Shown here in pieces: positions 8,985-17,484 of a stretch of DNA of 64,000 nucleotides (position 1 is its first letter; the number at the start of each line of letters is the position of its first letter). The DNA comes from Myxococcales bacterium (GTDB lineage: Bacteria; Myxococcota; UBA727; JABDBI01), in the NCBI GenBank assembly GCA_023898405.1, contig CP060221.1, forward strand, positions 124,001 to 188,000, written 5' to 3'. The position numbers and the translations under genes were made by a program. A model generated the notes under the pieces. The model was not told where the DNA came from and ran no database searches. It saw only the letters and a program-made list of their open reading frames with translations.

Positions 8985-9839
8985 CTACTCATTGCAATAT
9001 TGGAAAACACCCTGATTACTCTTACGTCCAAGCATTCCTGCCTCAACATATTTCCTAAGCAAGGGACAGGGGCGATATTTGTCGTCGCCCAAACCCTTAT
9101 GCATTACCTCAATAATGGCAAGACATGTATCAAGCCCTATAAAATCTGCTAATGCTAATGGTCCCATAGGGAAATTACAGCCAAGTTTCATAGTTTGATC
9201 AATATCATGAGCAGATGCCACGTTCTCCATCAGCGCAAAAAATGCTTCGTTGATCAAAGGCATTAAAATCCTATTGGCAATAAAGCCAGGGTAATCATGA
9301 GCGATAGTGGAGACTTTGCCCAAGCTCTCCACGGTTTTGATAGCTTTATTTAAAGTTTCATCGCTCGTATGATGGCCCCGGATAATTTCAACAAGTTTCA
9401 TCAGTGGCACTGGATTCATAAAATGCATACCAATAAATTGTTTAGGCCTAGATGTAGCCTGAGCTAGCCGAGTAATTGATATTGAAGAAGTGTTGGTAGC
9501 AATAATAGCTTCTTCTTTTAATTGAGCATCCAAACTTCTTAAAACTTCCCGTTTGATCGACTCGCTTTCAACAACCGCCTCAATCACAAGATCACACTGG
9601 CGTAATCGTTCAAGATCAGCATGCCAATGTATACGCTCCAACACTTCTTTTTTACTATTTATAAGCCCCTTCGATTCGAATCTCGCCAGACTTTTTTCAA
9701 CATTTTTTGCTCCGTTCAAAAGCGCATCATTCCTAGCATCGGTAACCACACAAAAAAAACCTGCCGTCGCTGCAACCTGAGCAATTCCAGCACCCATTTG
9801 CCCTGCCCCGATCACTCCGATCTTCGCTATAGTCATCAT
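8985..9839 (-). CDS. 3-hydroxybutyryl-CoA dehydrogenase
   Basis: Oxidises 3-hydroxyacyl-CoA with NAD(P). The 284-residue product has the Rossmann motif GAGQMGAG at residues 11-18, the catalytic His139 in HFMNPVP, a Glu/Asn set in the C-terminal dimer domain, and the end GRKSNQGVFQY typical of the stand-alone PaaH/Hbd family. SD-like AGAGAGG precedes the ATG. The gene is 10 bases after the thiolase stop and 10 before the hydratase start, so the genes are very likely one operon. Confidence 0.94.
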   Translation of the reverse strand: MMTIAKIGVIGAGQMGAGIAQVAATAGFFCVVTDARNDALLNGAKNVEKSLARFESKGLINSKKEVLERIHWHADLERLRQCDLVIEAVVESESIKREVLRSLDAQLKEEAIIATNTSSISITRLAQATSRPKQFIGMHFMNPVPLMKLVEIIRGHHTSDETLNKAIKTVESLGKVSTIAHDYPGFIANRILMPLINEAFFALMENVASAHDIDQTMKLGCNFPMGPLALADFIGLDTCLAIIEVMHKGLGDDKYRPCPLLRKYVEAGMLGRKSNQGVFQYCNE

Positions 9840-9849
9840 TTACCTCTCT

Positions 9850-11028
9850 TTATGCTACCCGTTCAATCAACATAGATACCGCTTCCCCACCGCCAAGACA
9901 AAGGGACACACAACCAAGACGTTTGGATTTTTTCCTAAGAGCGTTCAGCAATGTAATTACTAAACGAGCACCTGAGCAGCCTATGGGATGCCCCAATCCA
10001 ATGGCACCTCCAAAAACATTTACCCTCGATTCATCAAGTCCTAATTCCTTGATAGCGTAAAGAGCTACGACAGCAAATGCTTCATTGATTTCAAACAAGT
10101 CAATATCTTCGACCGAGATAGAAGCTTTTTGGCAAAGCTTTTTGATCGACTCTGCAGGTGCGGTAGTGAACCATTGCGGTTCATGGGCAAAGGTTGTCGA
10201 GGCTATTATTCTACCTAAAACGGGTAACGAGCGTTTTTGCGCTTGTTCTTGTGAACCTATAACAAGCGCTGCTGCACCATCATTAATCTTAGAAGCATTA
10301 GCTGCAGTGACAGTTCCCTCTTTAGAAAAGACTGCTTTAAGCTGTGCAAATTTTTCTGGTAAAAAACGAGATGGTTCTTCATCAAAACTTACAACGTACT
10401 CTTCTCTTTTATTTTTTATGTTTACCGGAACAATCTCTTCTTCAAAATATCTTTGTTCTTGCGCCTTCAAAGCTTTTCTATAACTTTCCTTAGCAAATTC
10501 ATCTTGTGCCTGGCGAGTAAAACTATGTTCCTTAGCGCACTGATCTCCAAATTGACCCATGTGCGCATTTCCATATGGATCCCACAAACCATCATGGATC
10601 ATGAGATCATGCATAATTTGCTCACCCATACGAAAACCTGTTCTGGCCTTGTTTATAAAATAAGGTGCTTGACTCATGCTCTCCATTCCGCCAGCCACAA
10701 CAAAGTTACTTTCTTTTAACACGATTGATTGTTGAGCGAGCATGAGAGCTTTAAGGCCTGAACCACACACTTTATTCACTGTTGTACAATGAGTCGATGA
10801 TAATAAACCTGCAGAAAGCGCAGCTTGTCGAGCTGGAGCTTGCCCTACACCTCCTTGAAGAACCTGCCCCATTATTACTTCATCAATATCGCTGATTTGA
10901 ATTTTGGCTTCGCAAATAGCAGCTTTAATGGCTGTTGCTGCAAGGCTTGGAGCCGATAAGCTTGACAATGAACCCAAAAATGATCCAATGGGAGTTCGTT
11001 TGGCACCAATGATTACTGCTTCGCTCAT
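9850..11028 (-). CDS. Acetyl-CoA acetyltransferase (thiolase)
   Basis: Reversible cleavage of acetoacetyl-CoA (or longer 3-ketoacyl-CoA) to acetyl-CoA. The 392-residue product has the nucleophile Cys88 in NKVCGSGLKAL, NEAFAV and GGAIGLGHPIGCSGAR with the active His, and SLCLGGGEA with the second Cys. The start at 11028 is preceded by GAGG and gives the conserved MSEAVIIGAKRTPIG; an upstream start at 11103 adds 25 unusual residues. It heads the five-gene beta-oxidation cluster and would complete it. A biosynthetic (PHB) role is possible but no phaB/phaC is seen. Confidence 0.94.
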   Translation of the reverse strand: MSEAVIIGAKRTPIGSFLGSLSSLSAPSLAATAIKAAICEAKIQISDIDEVIMGQVLQGGVGQAPARQAALSAGLLSSTHCTTVNKVCGSGLKALMLAQQSIVLKESNFVVAGGMESMSQAPYFINKARTGFRMGEQIMHDLMIHDGLWDPYGNAHMGQFGDQCAKEHSFTRQAQDEFAKESYRKALKAQEQRYFEEEIVPVNIKNKREEYVVSFDEEPSRFLPEKFAQLKAVFSKEGTVTAANASKINDGAAALVIGSQEQAQKRSLPVLGRIIASTTFAHEPQWFTTAPAESIKKLCQKASISVEDIDLFEINEAFAVVALYAIKELGLDESRVNVFGGAIGLGHPIGCSGARLVITLLNALRKKSKRLGCVSLCLGGGEAVSMLIERVA

Positions 11029-11196
11029 AGCGTTAACCTCGCTATTATATTTTTCATGAGGCACTATCATGAAGCCAATCCATCGTAAAGCATGCAGTTT
11101 CACTCATAAAAATGACTCAAACTTATTTCATCTTTCTTTTTGAGTTCCTAGAATCTATGCTAACACAACATACTACATATTTCTAAGGTAACCATC

Positions 11197-12051
11197 ATGC
11201 ACATCACGCCATTCTTTGAACACGTCACCTGCACTTTTAGCTATGTTATCCATGACCAACAAACTAAAGATGCAGTCATTATCGATCCTGTACTTAATTT
11301 TGATGCCGCCTCGGGAAAAATCTCCCATGATTCCACCAATAAGCTAAAGGATTTTATCAGAAATAATAAGCTAATCCCTCAACTTGTGCTTGATACTCAC
11401 GTACACGCTGATCATATGACTGGTTCATTTTTCGTTAAAAAACTTTTTAAAATTAAAAGCGCCATAGGAGAAGGGTTTTTATCTTCGCAAGATTACTTTA
11501 GAAAAATTTATGAAACTGATGTGGCGAGCTATGAACTCCCCTACGAACATCTACTAAAAAATAATGAGATCATAAACGCAGGCTCAATAGAAATCAAAGC
11601 TCTTGCGGTCCCAGGTCATACACCTAGCTGCACAGCATACCTCATAGGAAATAATGTATTTAGTGGTGATAGCTTATTTCAGCCCAACCTTGGTTGTGGC
11701 AGAGCAGATTTTCCTGGCGGAAGTGCTTACGACTTATTTAATTCAATCAAACACCAACTCTATACTTTACCAGACGACACCATATTATGGGTTGGTCATG
11801 ACTACCCGCCAACAGGTGAAACTCCTAAAGCTTCAACCACTATTTTAGAATCTAAAAAGCACAATCGCCTTATAAAAGCTGATACGAAAATGGAAGAATT
11901 TATTTTACAAAGAGAAAACAAAGACAAAACGCTTAATGCCCCAAAGCTTCTACTTCCATCACTTCAAGTGAATATTACCGGTGGTCAGCTGCCCCACAAG
12001 GATCAAATGGGGCATAGATTTTTGCGTATCCCTTTGAGCATCGACGAATAA
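11197..12051 (+). CDS. MBL-fold hydrolase, persulfide dioxygenase/Blh-like
   Basis: Metallo-beta-lactamase-fold protein of 284 residues. Metal-site motifs are present in order: THVHADHMTG, VPGHTPSCTAY, FSGDSLFQ and GHDYPP. The spacing and the GCGRADFPGGSA segment match the ETHE1/Blh group, which oxidises glutathione persulfide with a single iron in sulfide detoxification. It is divergently placed from the thiolase gene and convergent with the antiporter. No rhodanese or sulfide quinone reductase lies nearby, so the substrate is inferred from the family only. Confidence 0.85.
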   Translation: MHITPFFEHVTCTFSYVIHDQQTKDAVIIDPVLNFDAASGKISHDSTNKLKDFIRNNKLIPQLVLDTHVHADHMTGSFFVKKLFKIKSAIGEGFLSSQDYFRKIYETDVASYELPYEHLLKNNEIINAGSIEIKALAVPGHTPSCTAYLIGNNVFSGDSLFQPNLGCGRADFPGGSAYDLFNSIKHQLYTLPDDTILWVGHDYPPTGETPKASTTILESKKHNRLIKADTKMEEFILQRENKDKTLNAPKLLLPSLQVNITGGQLPHKDQMGHRFLRIPLSIDE

Positions 12052-12059
12052 GAGCAATT

Positions 12060-12101
12060 CGAGTTTCACCGTTGAAACAACTTTGATCGCAGTGAAACTC
12101 G
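12060..12101. repeat. 10-bp perfect inverted repeat at convergent gene ends
   Basis: Arms CGAGTTTCAC (12060-12069) and GTGAAACTCG (12092-12101) are perfect with a 22-base loop. The repeat lies between the convergent hydrolase and antiporter genes and overlaps the last codons of the antiporter gene. It could act as a two-way terminator, but no strong T run follows on either strand. Confidence 0.5.
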
Positions 12102-13376
12102 AAACCAATCGAACTCAGATGAGAAAAAGGGCAAAAAACAAAGTGCTCCCAACACTGCTGATAAAAGCATAGCAAAGAAAAAACCATTCCAGCTATAACC
12201 TTCGAGCAAAAGCCCAAAAGGATAACCAGCACATGCCGCACCGAGATAGCCAAATGTTCCGGCAAAACCAGAAGCCGTAGCTGCCGCATCTTTGTGCGAT
12301 TTTTCAGCTGCAGCACATCCCACCAACATCTGTGGACCAAAAATAAAAAATCCAGACAAAAACATGAGAGATGCATTGAATGCATAGTTATGCGAAGGCT
12401 CAATCCAAAATATTGTAAGCGGCATAACCATCATCATCATGTAAAGAAAAGATATAACTCCTCGATTGCCGTTGAAAATTTTATCTGAGCACCACCCAGC
12501 CGAGAGCATGCCAAGAATACCGCCTGCCTCGAACCACGGTATAGTCATGCCTGCTTCTACCAGACTAAATCCGCGTTCTTCAGACAAGTAAAGCATGGTC
12601 CAGTCATTGATACCAGTACGTATGATATAGACAAAAAAATTGGCCAAAGACAAAAACCAAATGTATTTATTGAAGACAACATACTTAAAAAGAATTTCTT
12701 TAACGCTTAAATGGGAAACACTCTTTTCTCTCGATTGCTCAGATAATCCTTCAATAGCATCTGCCGAAGGGAGTCCAACTGAGCCTGGAGTATCCCTTAA
12801 GCGTTCCATCAACCAAATTCCCATAATGATACACATTATTCCAGGGATATAGAGAGCAAAACGCCAATCAGCCCACTGCAGACAAAGCGCTGCGATAATT
12901 GGAATTAATGCGCCGCCAATATTGTGCGAAGTGCTCCAAATAGCCCACCATGTCCCTCGAGAGCGGCGCGAATACCAGTAGGCGAGTAGACGAGCACAAG
13001 GAGGCCAGCCAAAACCTTGAAACCAGCCATTGAGCCCCCAAAAAACAATAAATAGCCACATATGTGACGACATACCAAAACATAGGTTGATAATGCCAGT
13101 AATAATTAAACCTATGCTCATAAAATAGCGTGGATTTGATTTATCCCCTAAGATTCCGCTGATAAACTTGCTAACACCATAGGTCACCGAAAAGATCGTA
13201 AGCAAAAGCCCAACATCAGATTTGCTATAATCTAGTTCACTCATGAATCCTGGCATTGCAAATGTAAAGCTTTTCCTAGTGAAATAATAAAAGACATACC
13301 CAATAAAGATCGAATAAAAAGTCCGCGTTCGCCAATATGAAAAGCGTTCATGCGTATTTCTATCTACTGTTAGCAT
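12066..13376 (-). CDS. Organophosphate:phosphate antiporter (UhpC/GlpT family MFS)
   Basis: A 436-residue, 12-helix inner-membrane transporter. It has the family signature TRKSFTFAMPGF with the phosphate-binding Arg34-Lys35 in TM1, Arg253 in TM7 (YIIRTGINDW) and His151 (STSHNIGG), all matching the binding site of GlpT/UhpT. It should exchange inorganic phosphate for glycerol-3-phosphate or a hexose phosphate; which one is not readable. The ATG at 13376 has AAAGGA upstream; a TTG at 13391 is the alternative. No uhpAB-type regulators are adjacent. Sugar-phosphate uptake is common in bacteria living in host cytoplasm, which fits other hints here. Confidence 0.88.
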   Translation of the reverse strand: MLTVDRNTHERFSYWRTRTFYSIFIGYVFYYFTRKSFTFAMPGFMSELDYSKSDVGLLLTIFSVTYGVSKFISGILGDKSNPRYFMSIGLIITGIINLCFGMSSHMWLFIVFWGLNGWFQGFGWPPCARLLAYWYSRRSRGTWWAIWSTSHNIGGALIPIIAALCLQWADWRFALYIPGIMCIIMGIWLMERLRDTPGSVGLPSADAIEGLSEQSREKSVSHLSVKEILFKYVVFNKYIWFLSLANFFVYIIRTGINDWTMLYLSEERGFSLVEAGMTIPWFEAGGILGMLSAGWCSDKIFNGNRGVISFLYMMMMVMPLTIFWIEPSHNYAFNASLMFLSGFFIFGPQMLVGCAAAEKSHKDAAATASGFAGTFGYLGAACAGYPFGLLLEGYSWNGFFFAMLLSAVLGALCFLPFFSSEFDWFRVSLRSKLFQR

Positions 13377-13460
13377 TAGCAGTCCTTTCAAAGGCTATGG
13401 TTGAGGCAAGTCTTGCATATCTATTTTGGATGCCAATAAGGGTTGCCAAGCTTGGGGAAC

Positions 13461-13499
13461 TTTTTTGCTGTAAGCAAACTTAACGTTCCTCAGCAAAAA
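13461..13499. repeat. Inverted repeat in the antiporter-boxB intergenic region
   Basis: Arms TTTTTGCTG (13462-13470) and CAGCAAAAA (13491-13499) flank a 20-base loop. A second short palindrome CCAAGCTTGG lies at 13446-13455. Both are in the 239-base gap between divergent genes and may be operators; no regulator gene is nearby. Confidence 0.3.
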
Positions 13500-13615
13500 T
13501 TTGAGCATGACGAGAAAAAGTCATAGTTTTAATACAATTGAAATCTTTTTCACATCATTGAGCTGGTGTTAGGGCACTAAGCAAAAAACAGTTACATGAT
13601 TGAGGGGAAAAAACT

Positions 13616-15031
13616 ATGTACGCTATTTCCAATGACAGGATTCCAAACAATGTCTCTTTAGCAGACGATGCGCGACTTAGGAGAGCTTTGGAGAGGTGGC
13701 AGCCTGATTTTATTAGCTGGTGGAAAGAAATGGGCCCGGATGGTTTTCTCAATACTCTTGTTTATTTACGAACCGCGATAGGTGTTGATGCTCACGGATG
13801 GGCTTACTACGATTATGTGCGTATGCCTGATTATCGCTGGGGAATTTTTCTCACTCCCCCTGAAAGTGATCGTCGTGTTCCCTTTGGGGATGATGAAGGA
13901 AAGAAAACTTGGCAAGAGATTCCTGGAGAGTATAGAACTCATCTGCGACGTTTGATCGTGACTCAAGCGGACACTGAGCCCGCCTCTGTAGAACAACAAC
14001 GTCGTTTAGGGCAAAGCTGTCCCTCTTTGTATGACTTAAGAAACCTCTTTCAAGTTAATGTAGAAGAAGGTCGTCACCTTTGGGCCATGGTATATCTCTT
14101 ACATAGCTATTTTGGACGCGATGGTCGTGATGAAGCTGATCAACTCTTGGAGCGTCGCAGCGGTAATGACGATAATCCTCGCATACTTAATACGTTTAAC
14201 GAGCCTATCGATGATTGGCTTTCCTTTTTTATGTTCACGACTTTTACCGACAGAGATGGAAAATTTCAACTTCTAGCACTTGCTGAAAGCGCCTTTGATC
14301 CTCTTGCTCGCACCTGTCGCTTCATGCTAACGGAAGAAGCACATCACTTATTTGTTGGACAAAGTGGAATACAAAGGGTTATCAGGCGTTCCTGCCAAAT
14401 GATGAATCAACACGATACCCATGACATCGCTCCTCTTGGAGCAATACCACTGCCTCTCATACAAAAATATATTAATTTCTGGTATTCAAGTTCGCTTGAT
14501 CTTTTTGGATCAGAAATAAGCTCTAATGCAGCATCCTATTTTGCATCTGGACTTAAAGGTAGAGCATATGAAGAAAAACTGCATACAGAACATAGAGCCC
14601 TTACCCAAAATTACTCTTTGGAAATTGTTAAGGAGCATCAGCTTTGCTCCAAGGAGATTCCTTTGCGAGCAGCCATGAATGAAGTGTTGCGTGATTCCTA
14701 TGCTCAGGACTGTCAAAAAGTAATAGAGAAGTGGAACAAAGAGATAAAAAACAATAATATAGATTTTATTTTAACTCTCCCTCACAAACGCTTTCACCGA
14801 AACGTTGGTGAATACAGCGCAGCACGATTTGACCTCGAAGGAAATCTCATTTCAGAAGAGCTATGGAAAAAAAACATATCTCAGTGGCTTCCTAGCGAAC
14901 AAGAAAAGACATTTGTAAAGTCACTTATGCAACGCGTGGTAGAACCAGGAAAAACTGCTCGCTGGATTGCTTCTCCCGCCAAGGGAATTAACGGACAACC
15001 GGTTGATTTAAGTTACATAAAATGGTTTTAA
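13616..15031 (+). CDS. boxB: Benzoyl-CoA 2,3-epoxidase, oxygenase subunit
   Basis: BoxB is a di-iron oxygenase that epoxidises benzoyl-CoA in aerobic benzoate breakdown, with electrons from the reductase BoxA; BoxC then opens the ring. The 471-residue product matches BoxB along its whole length: the N-terminus IPNNVSLADD, TQADTEPASVEQQ, LRNLFQVNVEEGRHLWAM, LSFFMFTTFTDRDGKFQL, LTEEAHHLFVG and the end VEPGKTARWIA. The expected iron ligands are present: E121, E151/H154, D212 and E241/H244. GAGGGGA precedes the ATG. It stands alone: no boxA, boxC or benzoate-CoA ligase in the window. Transfer from a proteobacterium is possible, but base use looks like the neighbours. Confidence 0.93.
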   Translation: MYAISNDRIPNNVSLADDARLRRALERWQPDFISWWKEMGPDGFLNTLVYLRTAIGVDAHGWAYYDYVRMPDYRWGIFLTPPESDRRVPFGDDEGKKTWQEIPGEYRTHLRRLIVTQADTEPASVEQQRRLGQSCPSLYDLRNLFQVNVEEGRHLWAMVYLLHSYFGRDGRDEADQLLERRSGNDDNPRILNTFNEPIDDWLSFFMFTTFTDRDGKFQLLALAESAFDPLARTCRFMLTEEAHHLFVGQSGIQRVIRRSCQMMNQHDTHDIAPLGAIPLPLIQKYINFWYSSSLDLFGSEISSNAASYFASGLKGRAYEEKLHTEHRALTQNYSLEIVKEHQLCSKEIPLRAAMNEVLRDSYAQDCQKVIEKWNKEIKNNNIDFILTLPHKRFHRNVGEYSAARFDLEGNLISEELWKKNISQWLPSEQEKTFVKSLMQRVVEPGKTARWIASPAKGINGQPVDLSYIKWF

Positions 15032-15086
15032 ATTCACCAAACAGAACTTTTATTGCTATAATTTTTTAGCCAGATACAATCAAAAC

Positions 15087-15638
15087 ATGACTAAAATTAT
15101 TTTTCTAATTCTATCAGTTTCTTTTTTTGCGCTTAACACTTCTTATGCTTCAGCAATAAAAAGCGCATGGAGCGGTTTTGATGTTCACGGCGAACTTGGC
15201 TCTACTTTTGATTTTGAACTTGGCCTCAATAAAGGAACGGGTTTACCTACCGAGGCTCTGTTCCTCTACGGAGTTAATTATGCTTATCAGTGGCGACAAT
15301 TATATGTTGGTTTAGGGCTGGATTGGACAATAATCTACCCAAGAAATTTTAATTTTGAAGGGAAAGAAGCTTCATTCACCAAACCTCCTTTGTCTTTATG
15401 GTGGATTCCCCTCTCTAATATTCAAGTTGGCTGGGCGCCTACCAACTCATGGCTCATAAAATTAGGGCTTGTTTATTATTGGGGCCTTTCTTTTGCTACG
15501 CAGTACCGTTTTAATGAGCACGTATACTTTGGCGTACGTGGTGTTGTTTGGATGGATAGAATTTTCAACAGTGGCGGATTCTACGGCGGCGGATTAGATA
15601 ATCTTATGCTGGCTGCTGGCTTGGGCTATAAATTCTAA
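15087..15638 (+). CDS. Small outer-membrane beta-barrel protein
   Basis: A 183-residue exported protein. Residues 1-22 form a signal peptide ending SYASA. The rest alternates aromatic/hydrophobic and polar residues in short strands (YVGLGLDWTIIY, IQVGWAPTNSW, VYFGVRGVVWMD) and ends LAAGLGYKF, with the terminal Phe recognised by the BAM machinery. This is the pattern of an 8-strand outer-membrane barrel. No family name is supported. A terminator follows 25 bases after the stop. The protein at 48153-48689 has a similar plan, without clear sequence identity by eye. Confidence 0.65.
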   Translation: MTKIIFLILSVSFFALNTSYASAIKSAWSGFDVHGELGSTFDFELGLNKGTGLPTEALFLYGVNYAYQWRQLYVGLGLDWTIIYPRNFNFEGKEASFTKPPLSLWWIPLSNIQVGWAPTNSWLIKLGLVYYWGLSFATQYRFNEHVYFGVRGVVWMDRIFNSGGFYGGGLDNLMLAAGLGYKF

Positions 15639-15663
15639 GGGATAAATTCGAAAAAATATCTAG

Positions 15664-15692
15664 GCCTCAAAAAATTCTTTTGAGGCTTTTTT
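15664..15692 (+). terminator. Terminator between the outer-membrane protein gene and ctaA
   Basis: GCCTCAAAA (15664-15672) pairs with TTTTGAGGC (15678-15686), followed by TTTTTT (15687-15692). It serves the plus-strand gene and may also help end the convergent ctaA transcript. Confidence 0.8.
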
Positions 15693-15710
15693 AATGATGG
15701 AAAAGTCAAA

Positions 15711-16619
15711 TTATGCTCGAGATCCCATTTGAGCACGACTTGGCTGAAGCTGAAGCAGGTAAACGGTCAATAAAGACGCTAATAAAAGTGCACCAAAACC
15801 AGTGTGCATTGCTACGACAGACGCTGAGCGCACCGTATAGATAGCAAGCAGACCCAAAGCTATTTGTGCAAATGTCACCACTACAGGAAGCACTGATAAC
15901 GCTGCAAGTAATCTATCTTTTCGGGCTTTTGCATAAGAATGAGATTTGATCGCTGCATAAAGCACCACAAAGAAAATGGCGTACCCTAAAATTCTATGCC
16001 CCATATGAAGCTGCCCATAAAACCACGAAGGCCATAATTCTGGTCCACAGCCGACAAGATCCTCTCCACAAGCAAGCCCAGCACCCAAGTGTCTTACCAC
16101 TCCACCATAAACCAATTGGATAAGAGTTAAGGTTATGGCAGCAAGCATTCCCCACTGCGACTTTTCAAAAAGAGGCATTGGCTTAAAGCCCGGAGACAAA
16201 CGGAAAGAAATACATACTAAAAGCGCAAAAAACACCATTGCGCATATCAAGTGCAAAGTGGAAACAAAGGCAGACAAATTGAGTAACACGGTAATACCTC
16301 CAAGAGTTCCCTGAACCATAACTAGGAAAAGGGCGACTAGACACATTTTTTTCGTTAGACGATCAACCATGTTTGATCGCCAACATAGAAACGTTAGAAT
16401 AAGGACACATATGCCGACCGTCGTTGCAACTAAACGGTGACCATGCTCATACAACACTCCTCCCACCATGTCAGGCAACAACTCTCCATTGCAGGTAGGA
16501 AAAAAATACCAGTCTGGACAAGCCATCGAAGCGCCCATTGGATTAACTAGCCCACCTATTACCAGTAATAACCACGTGGCAAGAAGCGTGAGCAAGGAAA
16601 AATAAAATACCGTATGCAT
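15711..16619 (-). CDS. ctaA: Heme A synthase (COX15/CtaA)
   Basis: Oxidises the methyl group of heme O to make heme A for aa3-type cytochrome oxidase, in the inner membrane. The 302-residue product has about eight membrane helices and the heme-ligand histidines in EHGHRLVA, STLHLICA, GHRILGYA and VAMHTGFGA. A Cys pair lies in each loop after the first and fifth helix (ACPDWYFFPTC, ACGEDLVGC), as in the bacterial enzymes. It starts one base after the stress-protein stop, so the two are probably co-transcribed. Its presence implies an aerobic aa3 respiratory chain; ctaB and oxidase genes are outside the window. Confidence 0.92.
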   Translation of the reverse strand: MHTVFYFSLLTLLATWLLLVIGGLVNPMGASMACPDWYFFPTCNGELLPDMVGGVLYEHGHRLVATTVGICVLILTFLCWRSNMVDRLTKKMCLVALFLVMVQGTLGGITVLLNLSAFVSTLHLICAMVFFALLVCISFRLSPGFKPMPLFEKSQWGMLAAITLTLIQLVYGGVVRHLGAGLACGEDLVGCGPELWPSWFYGQLHMGHRILGYAIFFVVLYAAIKSHSYAKARKDRLLAALSVLPVVVTFAQIALGLLAIYTVRSASVVAMHTGFGALLLASLLTVYLLQLQPSRAQMGSRA

Positions 16620-16620
16620 G

Positions 16621-17121
16621 TTAATCCTCTTCTTCTTCTCTTATGGGATGCAAAAGCAGAACAGGCATGTAAGCCTTCTTACTGACGGTTTCCGCTACCG
16701 ATCCAAAAAGCATTCTCGATAGACCGCTTCTTCCGTGAGAGCCTAAGACCAAAAGATCGACATTTAGTTCTTCCGCAGTCTCAAGTATAACATCAGCAGT
16801 TCTTTCAATACTGTCGATAACCCGTCCTTCTACATTTATTCCTCTTTGTTGAGCGTAATGCTCAAGCTCTTTAAGCTTTAGCCTGCCTCTATCTATGCGT
16901 GCTTGAAGTACAAGCATGAATGAATGATAAATCTTACCACTCACGTCTAGGGAAGCACCTATGCTTGGATCTACTACTGGAGCAAGATGCAATAAGGTTA
17001 TTTTTGAAGTAAATTTTTCTGCGATATCACACGCTGCAAATACAGCATGCTCCGCGAGCATAAAATCGTCGTCAGGATCGACTGCAACCGGCACCATTAT
17101 ATGCTTGGGGGCAAAAGACAT
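16621..17121 (-). CDS. Universal stress protein (UspA family)
   Basis: A 166-residue single-domain Usp. It starts with the beta strand IMVPVAVDPDDD and ends with the ATP-binding motif GSHGRSGLSRMLFGSVAE (G-2x-G-9x-G-S type), so it should bind ATP. The ATG at 17121 has AGGGG 8 bases upstream; a TTG at 17142 is the alternative. The C-terminus is acidic (REEEED). It precedes ctaA by one base. Specific role unknown; these proteins act in stress survival. Confidence 0.9.
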   Translation of the reverse strand: MSFAPKHIMVPVAVDPDDDFMLAEHAVFAACDIAEKFTSKITLLHLAPVVDPSIGASLDVSGKIYHSFMLVLQARIDRGRLKLKELEHYAQQRGINVEGRVIDSIERTADVILETAEELNVDLLVLGSHGRSGLSRMLFGSVAETVSKKAYMPVLLLHPIREEEED

Positions 17122-17175
17122 GGGAATTCCCCTTTTTACCAACCTAATAACCCGTTCACGAAGACTTCCCTAACC

Positions 17176-17219
17176 GGCAAATCAAATATTTGCAATAACG
17201 AATCTCTGATTCATTTGCC
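17176..17219. repeat. Nested inverted repeats upstream of the stress-protein gene
   Basis: GGCAAAT (17176-17182) and ATTTGCC (17213-17219) are complementary and enclose the perfect palindrome CAAATATTTG (17183-17192). The position, about 55-100 bases before the usp start, suits an operator. No protein can be assigned. Confidence 0.3.
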
Positions 17220-17244
17220 AGAATTTATTTCCAGTTATTGACGA

Positions 17245-17315
17245 GAAGTCTCTTTTTAATCATATTTCCTCGAGGTTGAAGTCTCTTTTTAATCATATTT
17301 CCTCGAGGTTGAAGT
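17245..17315. repeat. 33-bp perfect tandem duplication
   Basis: Unit 1 is 17245-17277 and unit 2 is 17278-17310, identical, with the first 5 bases repeated again at 17311-17315. Each unit contains the 8-bp palindrome CCTCGAGG. The duplication lies in the non-coding stretch 17122-17484 between the divergent usp and lipoprotein genes, just upstream of a TTGACA promoter candidate, so the copies may be doubled regulator sites. Confidence 0.85.
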
Positions 17316-17338
17316 ATATTAATTTTTTAACTGAGTGC

Positions 17339-17366
17339 TTGACAACAACACGCAACGATTTATTCT
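17339..17366 (+). promoter_or_regulatory. Putative promoter of the Cys-rich lipoprotein gene
   Basis: A perfect -35 TTGACA (17339-17344) is followed after 16 bases by TATTCT (17361-17366), 4 of 6 matches. The 5' leader would be about 110 bases. Confidence 0.4.
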
Positions 17367-17484
17367 TGGTGTTGATTGGTGGGCAGGGGTGCGCTTAGTC
17401 TACTACTTTGGCAAACATCCCCCGATAGTTCTTCTTATACTCTTAACTTAAGAACTACAACAATCTTTAACGAAGGAGATAACC

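Noticed and set aside
9664..9684. tRNA-like TTCGAATC stretch
   Set aside because: It is inside the hydroxyacyl-CoA dehydrogenase coding sequence and no cloverleaf can be drawn around it.
10085..10483. Plus-strand frame of 132 codons inside the thiolase gene
   Set aside because: It is antisense to a gene with all catalytic motifs and has no family resemblance; similar shadows inside other genes were also left out.
17245..17315. CRISPR array
   Set aside because: Only two directly adjoining copies with no spacer between them, so it is a tandem duplication.
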